A stretch of DNA of 64,000 nt from Sphingobacterium humi (GTDB lineage: Bacteria > Bacteroidota > Bacteroidia > Sphingobacteriales > Sphingobacteriaceae), in assembly GCF_009768885.1 (NCBI RefSeq), contig NZ_WSQA01000002.1, forward strand, positions 62,001 through 126,000, in the 5' to 3' direction. The notes under the pieces are model-generated. The model saw only the letters and a program-made list of their open reading frames with translations. It did not search any database and was not told the origin of the DNA. The translations under genes were made by a program, and so were the position numbers. Positions 14,964-25,979 of the stretch are shown here, piece after piece. The stretch's first letter is position 1, and each line of letters starts with the position of its first letter.

Positions 14964-15885
14964 GGTATTGCCTTTCAAACTTGAGTACCTCTCTCAATAT
15001 TTCGTTTTCCAGCTTTTTATGCATGCGGTTGCTGTTGCTAATGGCGTGTAGATCAATTTTATAGCGAACAAAATCTTTCCCCACTTCCATAATCCGTAGC
15101 TGAAAGTCTTCCGGATCATTACTCAAATTAGGATGGGTGGTTAAGCTTACACGCAAGGTTTCTTCCAGTTCCTCCACATGTAGGGAAGCCTGCAAGGGCA
15201 ATTCAAAACGAACCGTAAACAAGGAGGATTGATGCGCCGAGAGGTTCATAAAAGTAGCCGTAAACACCAAATTGTTCGGCACCATAATAATATCATCTTC
15301 CTCATCTTGTAACACCAAGTTGGCAAAGGTAATATCCACGATGCGCCCACGATGCTCACCTACTTTAATCCGATCACCCACATTCAATTGTTCCGAGAAC
15401 ATAATAATAAGGCCGGAAATCATGTTGGTAATATAATCCCGAAACAGCACCGCAATGGCCATCGCCACAATGGTTAAGCTGGTAATAAAATCTTTCGGGT
15501 TGATGCCAAAGGCAATCATAATGGCAATAATAGCAAAAACCGCATTCAGCACTGCTGTTAATCGACTGACCCCAATCACGAAGTTTCCGCGAATCAAACG
15601 CTGTTTATGGCGGGCGTTATAAATCGTGACCACGAAGAAACGAATCATCGATAGGATAATGCTGGGGATTAAAAAGGTAAACAAACCTTCAAAAATCTGA
15701 GGCCTTAAGGTTGAACTCTGGATCAATTCCACATGGTTATTCTTGATGTAAAACAAGCCAATAACCAGCAATACTTTTATTAAAAAGATATAGGGGAATT
15801 TTAATTTGCTATCCGTAGCCTTTGCAATCATGCTGTTGAAGTTATCAATTTTTAACAATTGCACAAAACCCCAGCTTAGCATCAT
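14950..15885 (-). CDS. MscS-family mechanosensitive ion channel
   Basis: This 311-residue membrane protein has about four predicted transmembrane segments: near 25-45 (IFLIKVLLVIGLFYI), 65-90, 112-130 and 135-170. The last is the Gly/Ala-rich pore helix leading into DYITNMISGLIIMFSEQLNVG. The cytosolic beta domain follows, with the MscS signature NVGDRIKVGEHRGRIVDITF and the VPNNL motif. The family opens under membrane tension and releases solutes in hypo-osmotic shock. The gene stands alone on the minus strand, convergent with coaA and divergent from accA. Confidence 0.9.
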   Translation of the reverse strand: MMLSWGFVQLLKIDNFNSMIAKATDSKLKFPYIFLIKVLLVIGLFYIKNNHVELIQSSTLRPQIFEGLFTFLIPSIILSMIRFFVVTIYNARHKQRLIRGNFVIGVSRLTAVLNAVFAIIAIMIAFGINPKDFITSLTIVAMAIAVLFRDYITNMISGLIIMFSEQLNVGDRIKVGEHRGRIVDITFANLVLQDEEDDIIMVPNNLVFTATFMNLSAHQSSLFTVRFELPLQASLHVEELEETLRVSLTTHPNLSNDPEDFQLRIMEVGKDFVRYKIDLHAISNSNRMHKKLENEILREVLKFERQYLKSS

Positions 15886-16017
15886 CCTGTATACCCCTCA
15901 TTATCAATAACAAAATATAATTCAAAGCTAGCCCCGACCACGAGCAGACAATTTAGGTTTTATATTTTCTTAAAAAACAATTAACTTAGCTTCGCCTATG
16001 AAGGCAGCAAATAGTTT

Positions 16018-16974
16018 ATGATGGAAACAACATTTGATTTTGAAAAGCCGATCGCTGACTTGCAAACTCAAATCGAAAAGGTGAAACAAGTAGAAGAAAA
16101 AACCAAAGTAGATATGGGCGCAACAATCCGCGAACTGGAAGAAAAACTAGAACAAACCAAGGTTGAGGTGTACAATAACATGACAGGCTGGCAAAAAGTA
16201 CAGATGTCACGTCATCCGGATAGACCACAAACTTTTGACTATATCGACCTGATCTGTGACGATTTTATCGAATTACACGGCGACCGTACCGTAAAAGATG
16301 ATAAAGCAATTGTGGGTGGCTTCGCCTCCATTAATGGCCAATCGGTTATGGTAATCGGTCATCAAAAAGGGAAAAACACCAAAGAACGCCAATTCCGTAA
16401 CTTCGGAATGGCCAACCCGGAAGGCTATCGTAAAGCGTTACGCTTGATGAAAATGGCCGAGAAATTCAACAAACCTGTTGTTACGTTAATCGATACGATG
16501 GGTGCTTATCCAGGACTTGAAGCTGAGGAACGCGGACAAGGCGAAGCCATTGCGCGTAACTTGCTTGAAATGTCGGTATTGAAAGTCCCTGTTATTTGTA
16601 TTGTTATTGGTGAAGGTGCTTCAGGTGGTGCATTGGGTATTGGTATTGGCGACCGGGTTTACATGTTACAAAACACCTGGTATTCGGTAATCTCCCCAGA
16701 ATCTTGTTCTTCCATCCTTTGGAGAAGTTGGGACCATAAAGAACGTGCTGCTGAAGCCTTGAAGCTTACCGCAGAAGACATGTTAGGCAACGGCTTAATC
16801 GATGGTATTATTGAAGAGCCTATGGGTGGTGCACACCAAGACCCAGAAACAACTGCATTAAATGTAAAAGCGAAGATATTGGCCGACTTGGCCATCCTTG
16901 GCGCAAAAGATAAAGAGACCTTAGTGGCCGAACGCATCGATAAGTTCAGTAACATGGGTGTTGTTTACGAATAA
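16018..16974 (+). CDS. accA: Acetyl-CoA carboxylase carboxyltransferase subunit alpha
   Basis: The 318-residue length and landmarks match AccA: an N-terminal coiled-coil-like helix (about 5-50), [29 protein letters not shown], a [10 protein letters not shown] loop, [20 protein letters not shown], and the oxyanion-forming [13 protein letters not shown]. With AccD it transfers the carboxyl group from carboxybiotin to acetyl-CoA to make malonyl-CoA, the committed step of fatty acid synthesis. A clear terminator follows four bases after the stop. The second ATG at 16021 could also be the start. Confidence 0.97.
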   Translation: MMETTFDFEKPIADLQTQIEKVKQVEEKTKVDMGATIRELEEKLEQTKVEVYNNMTGWQKVQMSRHPDRPQTFDYIDLICDDFIELHGDRTVKDDKAIVGGFASINGQSVMVIGHQKGKNTKERQFRNFGMANPEGYRKALRLMKMAEKFNKPVVTLIDTMGAYPGLEAEERGQGEAIARNLLEMSVLKVPVICIVIGEGASGGALGIGIGDRVYMLQNTWYSVISPESCSSILWRSWDHKERAAEALKLTAEDMLGNGLIDGIIEEPMGGAHQDPETTALNVKAKILADLAILGAKDKETLVAERIDKFSNMGVVYE

Positions 16975-16977
16975 TAG

Positions 16978-17003
16978 AAACCGGGAATTATCCCGGTTTT
17001 TTT
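16978..17003 (+). terminator. Rho-independent terminator of accA
   Basis: Stem aaaccggga (16978-16986) pairs with tcccggttt (16991-16999), with a four-base loop and a T-run to 17003. It abuts the 3' end of the convergent protease gene. Confidence 0.85.
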
Positions 17004-18336
17004 ATGTCCGATAAGGAATCGGATCTCTTAATCGAAACTCCAATTGTAAAGGGACGCCATCGCGCTCCAAATGAAGTTTTATTAAATCCCCATCCTTATG
17101 TTGAAGCTTATCTAAAATCCCCTTCAACTTCATCTGCCGCAAATTCCGACCGTTCAGTTTCAATAAGACATCGCCCTTTTTCACCCCGGCAATTTCTGCC
17201 GGAGAATTTCGCCGAACACCCGCCACCACATAGCGCGGAAGGAGCTGAAATTTATAGCTGTAGCTTTTTTCCTGCCACACTTCAATGCCGGCATTCGGAT
17301 CGTTTTTAGGTTGCTGACTGATATTGGTGGGCACCAACAGCTGCTCCCACACCAAACCATCATGCTTCAAATCCATCCCACTCATGTTAAACTGAAAGGG
17401 TTTCCCAAAACTGCGGTTTGGTTTAAGGTATATTTCCTCGGTCACGTAATTAAAAAGTACATGAAAATGCCGCATCACCTGATTGCCAATGGATCCGATG
17501 CGATCTTCCGCTAAGCGTGCCGCATGCACCGCATTGGAATCTGGATAAGAAACAATAGGTTGATTTATTTGAAAGCCCGCCCAATTCAAACCGGCAATTC
17601 GATTACGCTTGCCAAAGATCTCCCCATTAAATCCCCGACCTATAAACTCGTAAACACTAGGCTCACGAACGGTAAAAGAATCGATTCGAAAGGGAAATAA
17701 TAGCAATCCATCGGAATTCCCTAGGTCAATCAGCATTTTCGCGGGCAGGCTCCGATTTTTATCGAGTTGAATCTCGACTTCAGTATAGGGCCGGTCGCGC
17801 TCGATGCTAATGGGGATCTGCCGGAAGCGACGCGTAAGCTTTTTAGGATAATCGATGGGATCATGAAGTAGGATTCTCGTTTTCTCGTAATCGATCTGTA
17901 CCATAAAATCCTGAAAGAATCGACTGCCCAAGATACCGTTTACTGGCATCCCGATATGGCTGGAAATATCGAGCTCATCGCCATCAATCACATAGAGGTT
18001 ATGAATGGAGTCGCGCAGGTTGTCATCAATTACCAAATCATTGCCAATGGCCATCACGCCTTCTACCCCATCCTCAATACCTATGCCCGAGAATTTTACC
18101 CTATGCACATTCGATAAGGGCACCGAGTCCTGCGGGCTGGCAAACAAAATGGTTTCCTTCACACCGGTATCCAACAGAAAAGCTAAAGGAACACCATTGA
18201 CCTTTACCGGGATAATGATCACATTCCCCATCAACTCAAACCGAATCTCATGTTTCTTCCCCTTCCAATAAAAATTAGATTGCCCCACAGCTGAAAAGCT
18301 GAGGAAACACAGGCAGATGAGCACGGTTAGTTTCAT
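17002..18336 (-). CDS. Secreted retropepsin-like aspartyl protease with PDZ domain
   Basis: This 444-residue protein has a Sec signal (MKLTVLICLCFLSFSAVGQ). There are two aspartyl-protease half-sites: FLLDTGVKETI near residue 55 with the canonical DTG, and MLIDLGNSDGL near residue 200, where DLG stands in for DTG. A PDZ domain lies at the C terminus (about 350-430) with RNSPAEIAGVKKGDVLLKLN. The arrangement is common among Bacteroidota periplasmic proteins of the clan AA aspartic protease/PDZ type. Substrate is unknown. The second site's departure from DTG may reduce or alter activity. Confidence 0.85.
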   Translation of the reverse strand: MKLTVLICLCFLSFSAVGQSNFYWKGKKHEIRFELMGNVIIIPVKVNGVPLAFLLDTGVKETILFASPQDSVPLSNVHRVKFSGIGIEDGVEGVMAIGNDLVIDDNLRDSIHNLYVIDGDELDISSHIGMPVNGILGSRFFQDFMVQIDYEKTRILLHDPIDYPKKLTRRFRQIPISIERDRPYTEVEIQLDKNRSLPAKMLIDLGNSDGLLLFPFRIDSFTVREPSVYEFIGRGFNGEIFGKRNRIAGLNWAGFQINQPIVSYPDSNAVHAARLAEDRIGSIGNQVMRHFHVLFNYVTEEIYLKPNRSFGKPFQFNMSGMDLKHDGLVWEQLLVPTNISQQPKNDPNAGIEVWQEKSYSYKFQLLPRYVVAGVRRNSPAEIAGVKKGDVLLKLNGRNLRQMKLKGILDKLQHKDGDLIKLHLERDGVPLQLEFRLRDPIPYRT

Positions 18337-18400
18337 ATCATAGGCTTATGATATAAATTTACCGAAAAAAAATCAAGAAATTGCAGGAATCGTCGCTTCC

Positions 18401-19261
18401 TTAAACGGCGCTTAAAACTCCTCTAAAATAACCCACCGATTCGGCGAGTCCCGCTAAAGGGTCTTTCATATCTTTTTCGAATTCCAAACTACAGGAACCG
18501 GTATACTTAATTTTCAGCAGTCCTTTCACAAAGGCAGGAATATCGATAACACCCCTACCCAATTCGCAGGTTTTACCTTCGGCGGTCGCGGAGGTCACAT
18601 TTTTAAGGTGCAGGTCAAAAATACGATCCTTATAGCGTAGTAAATCTTTTAACGGATCTTGCCCATCGCGCATGTTGTGTCCCATGTCAAAGCACATGCC
18701 CACATGCTTATCCAAATTTTTAATCTGATTCCAAATCACCGTCGCATTCGGGTAGATTTTATCTTCCGGCCCGTGATTATGGATGGCATAGCGAATATTG
18801 GTTTCCTTACATTTTTGGGATACGTAAGGAAGATCCTTAATCTCCGGAATACCGACAATCAGGTCTACCCCTACACGCTTGGCATAGTCAAAAGCCTTAT
18901 CAATATCTTGCGTCGTTTTAGTATAAATTGGCCCCACGGCATAACCCTTCACATTGGCATCGGCTAATTTTTTATGAAAAGCCGCAATTTCAGCATCGCT
19001 GCTGGCAAAAGGCAAATGAAAATCTTTAATGCATAAATAGCGAACATCCATCCGTTTCATCATGGCCAGCGATTCATCCAACTTAAAATGCACAAAGCTA
19101 TAGCCGGCAATGCCGAGCTTTAATCTATCCTGCTTAGGCTGTGTAGATTGCTCAAAAGCAGCTGAAGTATGACTTAATAAGGTTGGCGCCGTAAGAACCG
19201 CTGCAGCTCCTAAAAGAGAATGCTGTAAAAAATGACGTCTGGAGGTTGATTTACTATTCAT
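18401..19261 (-). CDS. Secreted sugar phosphate isomerase/epimerase-like TIM-barrel protein
   Basis: Starting at the ATG at 19261 gives a 286-residue protein opening MNSKSTSRRHFLQHSLLGAA, a Tat-type signal (SRRHFLQ) followed by a hydrophobic core. The longer frame from 19318 places 19 unsuitable residues before it. The mature part is an AP-endonuclease-2-like TIM barrel: KLGIAGYSFVHFKLD, YLCIKDFHLPF, YAIHNHGPEDKIYP, VGMCFDMGHNMRDG and LHLKNVTSA, where the His/Glu/Asp set would bind a divalent metal. Such secreted members are common in Bacteroidota carbohydrate metabolism; the sugar is not known here. Confidence 0.85.
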   Translation of the reverse strand: MNSKSTSRRHFLQHSLLGAAAVLTAPTLLSHTSAAFEQSTQPKQDRLKLGIAGYSFVHFKLDESLAMMKRMDVRYLCIKDFHLPFASSDAEIAAFHKKLADANVKGYAVGPIYTKTTQDIDKAFDYAKRVGVDLIVGIPEIKDLPYVSQKCKETNIRYAIHNHGPEDKIYPNATVIWNQIKNLDKHVGMCFDMGHNMRDGQDPLKDLLRYKDRIFDLHLKNVTSATAEGKTCELGRGVIDIPAFVKGLLKIKYTGSCSLEFEKDMKDPLAGLAESVGYFRGVLSAV

Positions 19262-19544
19262 TAGAACGGGTTTATAAGTGTATAGGCTAAATATACTAAG
19301 TCTGAAAATCAATCGCAAATACTTTATAGCCTTGATATAGCATATGCCTATATGCTATTAATCTAGTTTTTTGCTGTTCCGTTTTTGTCGCCTAGTTCTC
19401 CCCTTGTACAGCCCTTTGCAAAGGGGATTGATACGGGTGAGCAAGGGAAGTGAAAGGGGGGAGAGTAGTATTTAGTATGGAGTAGTTAGTATTTAGATGT
19501 GGCCCCGTGCTGACATCTTGCTGTCATCTTGCTGTTTTCTTGCT

Positions 19545-19692
19545 GTCATGGTGAGCGGAGTCGAACCACGAACGACTGGTACGTCAATACAATCATTAAT
19601 ACATATCAAACTTATTTAATACTTGTTAGTAAACTAGTTATGCATGAGGGATTGCAATGACGTACCAGTCCTTCGACTCCGCTCAGGATGAC
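19545..19692. repeat. Inverted repeat with cttcgactccgctcaggatgac-type arms
   Basis: The left arm 19545-19586 and the right arm 19658-19692 are reverse complements apart from a central insertion and a few changes. They share the gtca/gagcggagtcga core and the gactggtacgtca end. The loop is about 70 AT-rich bases. This word is a familiar dispersed intergenic repeat in Bacteroidota genomes. Confidence 0.75.
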
Positions 19693-19810
19693 AATACTTG
19701 CCGCAACGATAAACACAGCGTGCCGCAGTTTACTAGCATATCGTGCCATAGTTTGATAATAAAGCTTACCCCCCCCGCTCTCATATCTCAAATCTCACAT
19801 CTCATATCTA

Positions 19811-19847
19811 AAAACAAAACGCCCAGAAATATCACTTCCTGGGCGTG
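19811..19847 (-). terminator. Rho-independent terminator of icd
   Basis: Read on the minus strand, cgcccag and ctgggcg pair (19839-19845 with 19820-19826) and are followed by ttttgttttt. It is 24 bases beyond the icd stop. Confidence 0.85.
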
Positions 19848-19870
19848 TTATATATTAAAATACCTAAGTC

Positions 19871-22090
<2,220 letters not shown>

Positions 22091-22282
22091 CTATTGAAAT
22101 GATATTGTTTTGCGTAAAAAATTGAAAAACAAGCATGGTAAATCCTTGTTTTTTTAAAATTCGCCTAAAGATAATAAAATGATAACAAAAACGCCATACT
22201 TCCAGAAATTAAAAGGTTTTCCGAAAAATCGATGGCAGTATCCGATTAAAAACTAGGGTTAATGCGCTTGAAAAAGGGATTT

Positions 22283-22942
22283 TCAAGCATTTAAAACGCC
22301 ACGCAACAATTGCTTAGATGTATAGACCTGTTTACCTGATTTTAACATAGGAATGGAAACATCAACCATGGCTTTAGCTAAATCAGCTGTACGGATTGGT
22401 GCCAACCCTTTTAATGCCCCCATGGCGTTGATAAACCGTATAGTTTTCAAGGCTATTTTCTCGCCACGCCGTTCGGTGCCTGGGCGATCGATAATACCGG
22501 GTTGTAGAATGCTTAAATTGGGGAATTCAAGCGCGATGATATCCTTCTCTAGCTGGCCTTTCATTTGAGAATAAAAGATTCGGGAATCGGTATCTGCGCC
22601 GGCAGCCGATAGCAGCACAAAGCTGGGGATGCCATGCTCCTTGGCGATGGCTGCAAAGGTGAGCGGAATATCGTGATCTATCCGCCATTGCTCCGTTTTA
22701 CTGCCTGCATCTTTGATGGTGGTGCCTAAGGTAGAATAGGCTATATCGCCTTTGATATGGGCACTATAATCAATTAAGCGGTCGAAATCGACTTGCACCT
22801 CTATCAATTTCGGATGGGCCTCGAAATAGGGACGACGCACTAAGACGCTGACCGTTTCTACCTGCGGATGGGCGAGCAATTGACGCACTAATTCACGGCC
22901 GGTAGCTCCGGTTCCGCCTATAACAACAACATTTAACCTCAT
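22283..22942 (-). CDS. NAD(P)-binding Rossmann-fold protein (SDR-like epimerase/oxidoreductase)
   Basis: The 219-residue protein opens with a Rossmann dinucleotide motif, VVVIGGTGATGRELVRQLL (GGTGATG). It contains AYSTLGTTIKDAG and FVLLSAAGADTDSRIFYSQMKGQLE, where Tyr and Lys in YSQMKG sit in SDR-like catalytic spacing. It belongs to the small atypical SDR/HTATIP2-like oxidoreductases; the substrate is unknown. The stop overlaps a short inverted repeat (22266-22288). The next gene on this strand, the GNAT gene, starts upstream with a 12-base gap, so they are probably co-transcribed. Confidence 0.8.
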   Translation of the reverse strand: MRLNVVVIGGTGATGRELVRQLLAHPQVETVSVLVRRPYFEAHPKLIEVQVDFDRLIDYSAHIKGDIAYSTLGTTIKDAGSKTEQWRIDHDIPLTFAAIAKEHGIPSFVLLSAAGADTDSRIFYSQMKGQLEKDIIALEFPNLSILQPGIIDRPGTERRGEKIALKTIRFINAMGALKGLAPIRTADLAKAMVDVSIPMLKSGKQVYTSKQLLRGVLNA

Positions 22943-22954
22943 AGTAAGCGCTGA

Positions 22955-23236
22955 TTAAAACAAGACATCGCGAATCGTTACATCCCGATCGAAGGACGCT
23001 TTCGCAAAAGGACATAAGGGCATAATTTTAACTTGGTTATCACGGGCATATTCCACGGCCTTCATCAATAACACATGGCCAATCCCCTTCCCTTTTTCCT
23101 GCTCGTCTACTTCGGTATGATCTATTATTATTTTGCCAGGGCCGGCAGCAGAATAGGTCATCTCCCCTATTTTCTTTCCGTCTTCCACAGCAACAAAGGC
23201 TCCTTTATTGCCATTTACTTCATGATTTACTAGCAT
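22955..23236 (-). CDS. Small GNAT-like N-acetyltransferase
   Basis: This 93-residue protein has the short GNAT form (YjdJ/GTLF-like). KIGEMTYSAAGPGKIIIDHT precedes the acetyl-CoA pyrophosphate loop EVDEQEKGKGIGHVLLMKAV, followed by the helix VEYARDNQVKIMPLCPFAKA. The family is thought to acetylate small molecules or proteins, with no substrate known. The start at 23236 is supported by an AAGGAG sequence seven bases upstream, which lies inside the last codons of the preceding gene; a Shine-Dalgarno of this strength is uncommon in Bacteroidota. Confidence 0.85.
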   Translation of the reverse strand: MLVNHEVNGNKGAFVAVEDGKKIGEMTYSAAGPGKIIIDHTEVDEQEKGKGIGHVLLMKAVEYARDNQVKIMPLCPFAKASFDRDVTIRDVLF

Positions 23237-23240
23237 ATGT

Positions 23241-23738
23241 TCACTCCTTTTCCTTAATTGAATCTATAACTTTATTTTCTAACGCTGATTTGAGCCGAAT
23301 GACTTCAGACGACACCTCATTGGGCACACACATTGATAAAACATACTGTTTGATCAACCATCGTCCTTGCTGCAGTTCCAAAACAGCAGCTCCTCGGCAC
23401 AGCTTCATCTGTGTATCTAACAATTCATCCAGCCAGGCGGTTTTCCCATCGGCTGAAAAAATGATATTTCGTTCCAAAGCGGTAAAGCTCCAAGCTTTGC
23501 CTTTGGCAAAATGTGGGCGGGCATAGGCCATAAAGGCTGGTTTCGTCCAACGTTCGGTGGCATCGGTGCCTATAAACACCGAAGCAGTATCCATCAGCTT
23601 AAAATAACCTTCAAAGTCGGCCTTTGCTGCCGCTGCATGCCAGGCATCCATGAGCTTCGACACGGTCTTTTCTTGATCTTGCGCGAGAACCGGATAAGAG
23701 AACCCCAGAATAAGCAGGGTCCATAGCAATTTCTTCAT
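23241..23738 (-). CDS. Secreted SnoaL/NTF2-like protein
   Basis: This 165-residue protein has a Sec signal (MKKLLWTLLILGFSYPVLAQ). Its NTF2-like cone-fold domain contains LMDAWHAAAAKADFEGYFKL, MDTASVFIGTDATERWTKPA and FMAYARPHFAKGKAWSF, followed by the antiparallel sheet region. The pattern matches SnoaL-like proteins used in Bacteroidota as small ligand-binding or isomerase-like proteins. No activity can be assigned. It is the first gene of an apparent three-gene minus-strand unit with the GNAT and Rossmann genes (gaps of 4 and 12 bases). Confidence 0.8.
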   Translation of the reverse strand: MKKLLWTLLILGFSYPVLAQDQEKTVSKLMDAWHAAAAKADFEGYFKLMDTASVFIGTDATERWTKPAFMAYARPHFAKGKAWSFTALERNIIFSADGKTAWLDELLDTQMKLCRGAAVLELQQGRWLIKQYVLSMCVPNEVSSEVIRLKSALENKVIDSIKEKE

Positions 23739-23814
23739 TTCGAGATATTAAACCTAAATATAAGGAATTAAAGGGGGATAATGAATGGTTTTTAGGCTAA
23801 CGTAAAACATATCG

Positions 23815-24813
23815 CTATGCTTTGCGAAAGTGCTTCATGTTTTTCGTTACGTTCTGCGTCGTCCATTCAATGTGCTTGCGGAAGTCTTCACTACGGATCG
23901 GACAGTTCTTTACGGTGCAATAATGACAACATTCAGACATACACGGGTCGGCATGGATAAAGAATTCGGTCTTCGAATCTAGGTTTTGATTTAAAATGGT
24001 ATCAAATTCAGAGATGCTATCGTGCACCTTGGTTAAGGTATAATACTTGGGCAGGGTTAAATGACAATCGATATGCATCTCTTGGCCATAACGTTGTACA
24101 CGCAGGTTGTGTACATCTATCCATTCGGGTTGGCGACTTTTATTCAAGATCTGAACCACCTCTTCCACTACTTCCTGATCCGATTCATCCATTAAACCAG
24201 AGATGGATTTCCGCAAGAGCTTATAGCCGTTGTAGAGAATAAAACAACCCAGTACGATCGATAGGGCTAAATCTATCCAAGGCAACTTGGTCAGTTTCAT
24301 GATAAAGAGTCCGGCAATCAAACCTATCGAACTGTAGGCATCCACTTGCAGGTGTTTTCCGTCAGCTTCAATGGTTAAGGAGCGTAGCGTCTTACCCCGC
24401 TTCATTAAATAAAATCCTACCCCAAAGTTGATCAGGGAAGTGATGAATATCAGGATGATACCCTCTTCTACATTCGCTACGGGTTGAGGAAAGAAGATAT
24501 TGTAGAAAGCCTTAATTAGGATGACACTACCGGCAATAAAGATGAGGGCGCCTTCTACAAATACGGAGAAAAACTCTACCTTACCGTGGCCATAAGGGTG
24601 ATTCTCGTCCTTGGGTTGGGCAGCCAGGTATATGCTGTAATAGGCAAAGCCGGAAGCCGCAATATTCACGATACTCTCTGCTGCATCAGAGAAGATGGCA
24701 TTCGACTCTGTGATAAAATAGGCAATGAATTTTATCAACATTAATACGATCCCGGTAACCAGGGAAAGTAAGACCAATCTCATCTGTCTTGACATAGCGC
24801 TTCGTTTTGGCAT
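23815..24813 (-). CDS. Cation diffusion facilitator family transporter
   Basis: This 332-residue membrane protein has six predicted transmembrane helices in its first two thirds. The CDF signature is present: SNAIFSDAAESIVN in TM2 with the metal-binding Asp, HPYGHGKVEFFSVFVEGALI, and HLQVDAYSS in TM5 (HxxxD). The cytosolic domain (about 205-290) has MDESDQEVVEEV and MHIDCHLTLP. Members export Zn2+, Fe2+, Co2+ or Mn2+ by proton antiport. The tail carries an unusual cysteine cluster, DPCMSECCHYCTVKNCPI, which could bind an additional metal. Confidence 0.9.
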   Translation of the reverse strand: MPKRSAMSRQMRLVLLSLVTGIVLMLIKFIAYFITESNAIFSDAAESIVNIAASGFAYYSIYLAAQPKDENHPYGHGKVEFFSVFVEGALIFIAGSVILIKAFYNIFFPQPVANVEEGIILIFITSLINFGVGFYLMKRGKTLRSLTIEADGKHLQVDAYSSIGLIAGLFIMKLTKLPWIDLALSIVLGCFILYNGYKLLRKSISGLMDESDQEVVEEVVQILNKSRQPEWIDVHNLRVQRYGQEMHIDCHLTLPKYYTLTKVHDSISEFDTILNQNLDSKTEFFIHADPCMSECCHYCTVKNCPIRSEDFRKHIEWTTQNVTKNMKHFRKA

Positions 24814-24845
24814 GCCAAAGTTAAAGATTCAAAATTAACTATATA

Positions 24846-25832
24846 TTATTTTCTTTTCAACAGCTCTTCCTCATATTGCTTTCCCATTTTCTGCGCAATA
24901 ATGGTGACTACAAAGATTTGGAACGCATGGTAGATCATCAACGGTAAAATATACAGGCCTAATTTCGGGTTATTGGCGAATAGAAACTTAGAGAACACAC
25001 TACCATGGGTAAGCGATTTTTTAGAGCCGCAGAAGATGCCTGAAATCTGATCTTCCCGATTGAATTTCAGCACATAACGAACCAGCAGGTAAATAATGAG
25101 GTAAACTGTAAAAAACAACAGTATAACGCCAATAAACAGGCCTATTAAATAGTATTTGCTCACGCTATGGAACACATCGCTCATAAAGGACTCCGCAAAG
25201 CTGGAATATACGATGGCTAACACCACGCCTTTGTCGAATCGGGATAATGCTGTGCCGTATTTATGGGCCCACTTGCCCCAATAGGGTTGTATAAGTAAGC
25301 CTAAAATAACCGGCAATAAGACCTCGAACAATAAGCCAATATATAGTTCGGTAAAGACATTCATTTCCTGCACGTCTAGAAAGAAGTGCATTAATAGCGG
25401 GGTAATGGCCACGCCTACTAAGCCAGATATACTGGCATTAAAGATGGCTGCCGGCACATTGCCTCGCGCAATGGAAACCATGACCACCGAAGATGTAACC
25501 GTGGAAGGCAGGGCGGCTAGAAAATAAAAGGATAACCAGAATTGCTCCTGGGTTTCGGTATGGATAAATGGCCGAAAGGCCAACACCAGCAAGGGGAAAA
25601 GGCCAAACGTGAACAGCTGCACGGAAAGATGCAGCTTCCAGTTTTTCATGCCATCCTTAATCTCTATAAAACTTAATTTTAATCCGTAAAAGAAGAAAAC
25701 AAGGGCTACCCCGATGCTTATCAATGTGTTTAAAAACTTTCCTTCCAGGAATGCCGCAATATCCGGGTAGATATAGGCAAAAAGAATCATCCCTATGAGG
25801 GCCACAATAAATCCGTCGAACTTTAACTTCAT
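24846..25832 (-). CDS. Bile acid:sodium symporter-like transporter (SBF-like)
   Basis: This 328-residue protein has about nine to ten predicted transmembrane helices. It contains FFYGLKLSF, LAALPSTVTSSVVMVSIARG (the crossover motif of SBF-like transporters) and FCGSKKSLTHGSVFSKFLF, which marks the YfeH/PF13593-like subgroup. The substrate is unknown; members are annotated as sodium-dependent bile acid or organic anion transporters. It ends 32 bases before the start of the CDF gene on the same strand and may be co-transcribed with it. Confidence 0.85.
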   Translation of the reverse strand: MKLKFDGFIVALIGMILFAYIYPDIAAFLEGKFLNTLISIGVALVFFFYGLKLSFIEIKDGMKNWKLHLSVQLFTFGLFPLLVLAFRPFIHTETQEQFWLSFYFLAALPSTVTSSVVMVSIARGNVPAAIFNASISGLVGVAITPLLMHFFLDVQEMNVFTELYIGLLFEVLLPVILGLLIQPYWGKWAHKYGTALSRFDKGVVLAIVYSSFAESFMSDVFHSVSKYYLIGLFIGVILLFFTVYLIIYLLVRYVLKFNREDQISGIFCGSKKSLTHGSVFSKFLFANNPKLGLYILPLMIYHAFQIFVVTIIAQKMGKQYEEELLKRK

Positions 25833-25964
25833 AGAACGTATTTAATTTTGGCTACAAAGCTAGCTTTTATTTATGGGGAAGCCTTTTAAATCGGAGATTT
25901 TAAATTGTATCATTTTTATGGATATTTTATTACATTTTTATCAGCAATAATGATTTGTATATAA

Positions 25965-25972
25965 TATATTTG
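25965..25972 (+). promoter_or_regulatory. Candidate -7 box of the aminotransferase gene
   Basis: TATATTTG fits TAnnTTTG and lies seven bases upstream of the ATG at 25980, implying a very short or absent leader. Confidence 0.45.
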
Positions 25973-25979
25973 CAATATC

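Larger units (their letters stand above)
19262..19870. repeat. Repeat-rich intergenic region with several dispersed repeat families
   Basis: About 600 bases without a credible gene. In order: a block 19411-19462 (ccctttgcaaaggggattga, then tacgggtg) shared with 43702-43761; a short tandem array 19511-19549 of imperfect tcttgctgtca units; a long inverted repeat with arms 19545-19586 and 19658-19692 built on cttcgactccgctca; a ctctcatatct-type repeat at 19778-19809 shared with 28782-28973; and the icd terminator. An apparent frame at 19657-19941 is produced by these repeats and is not a gene. Confidence 0.75.
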
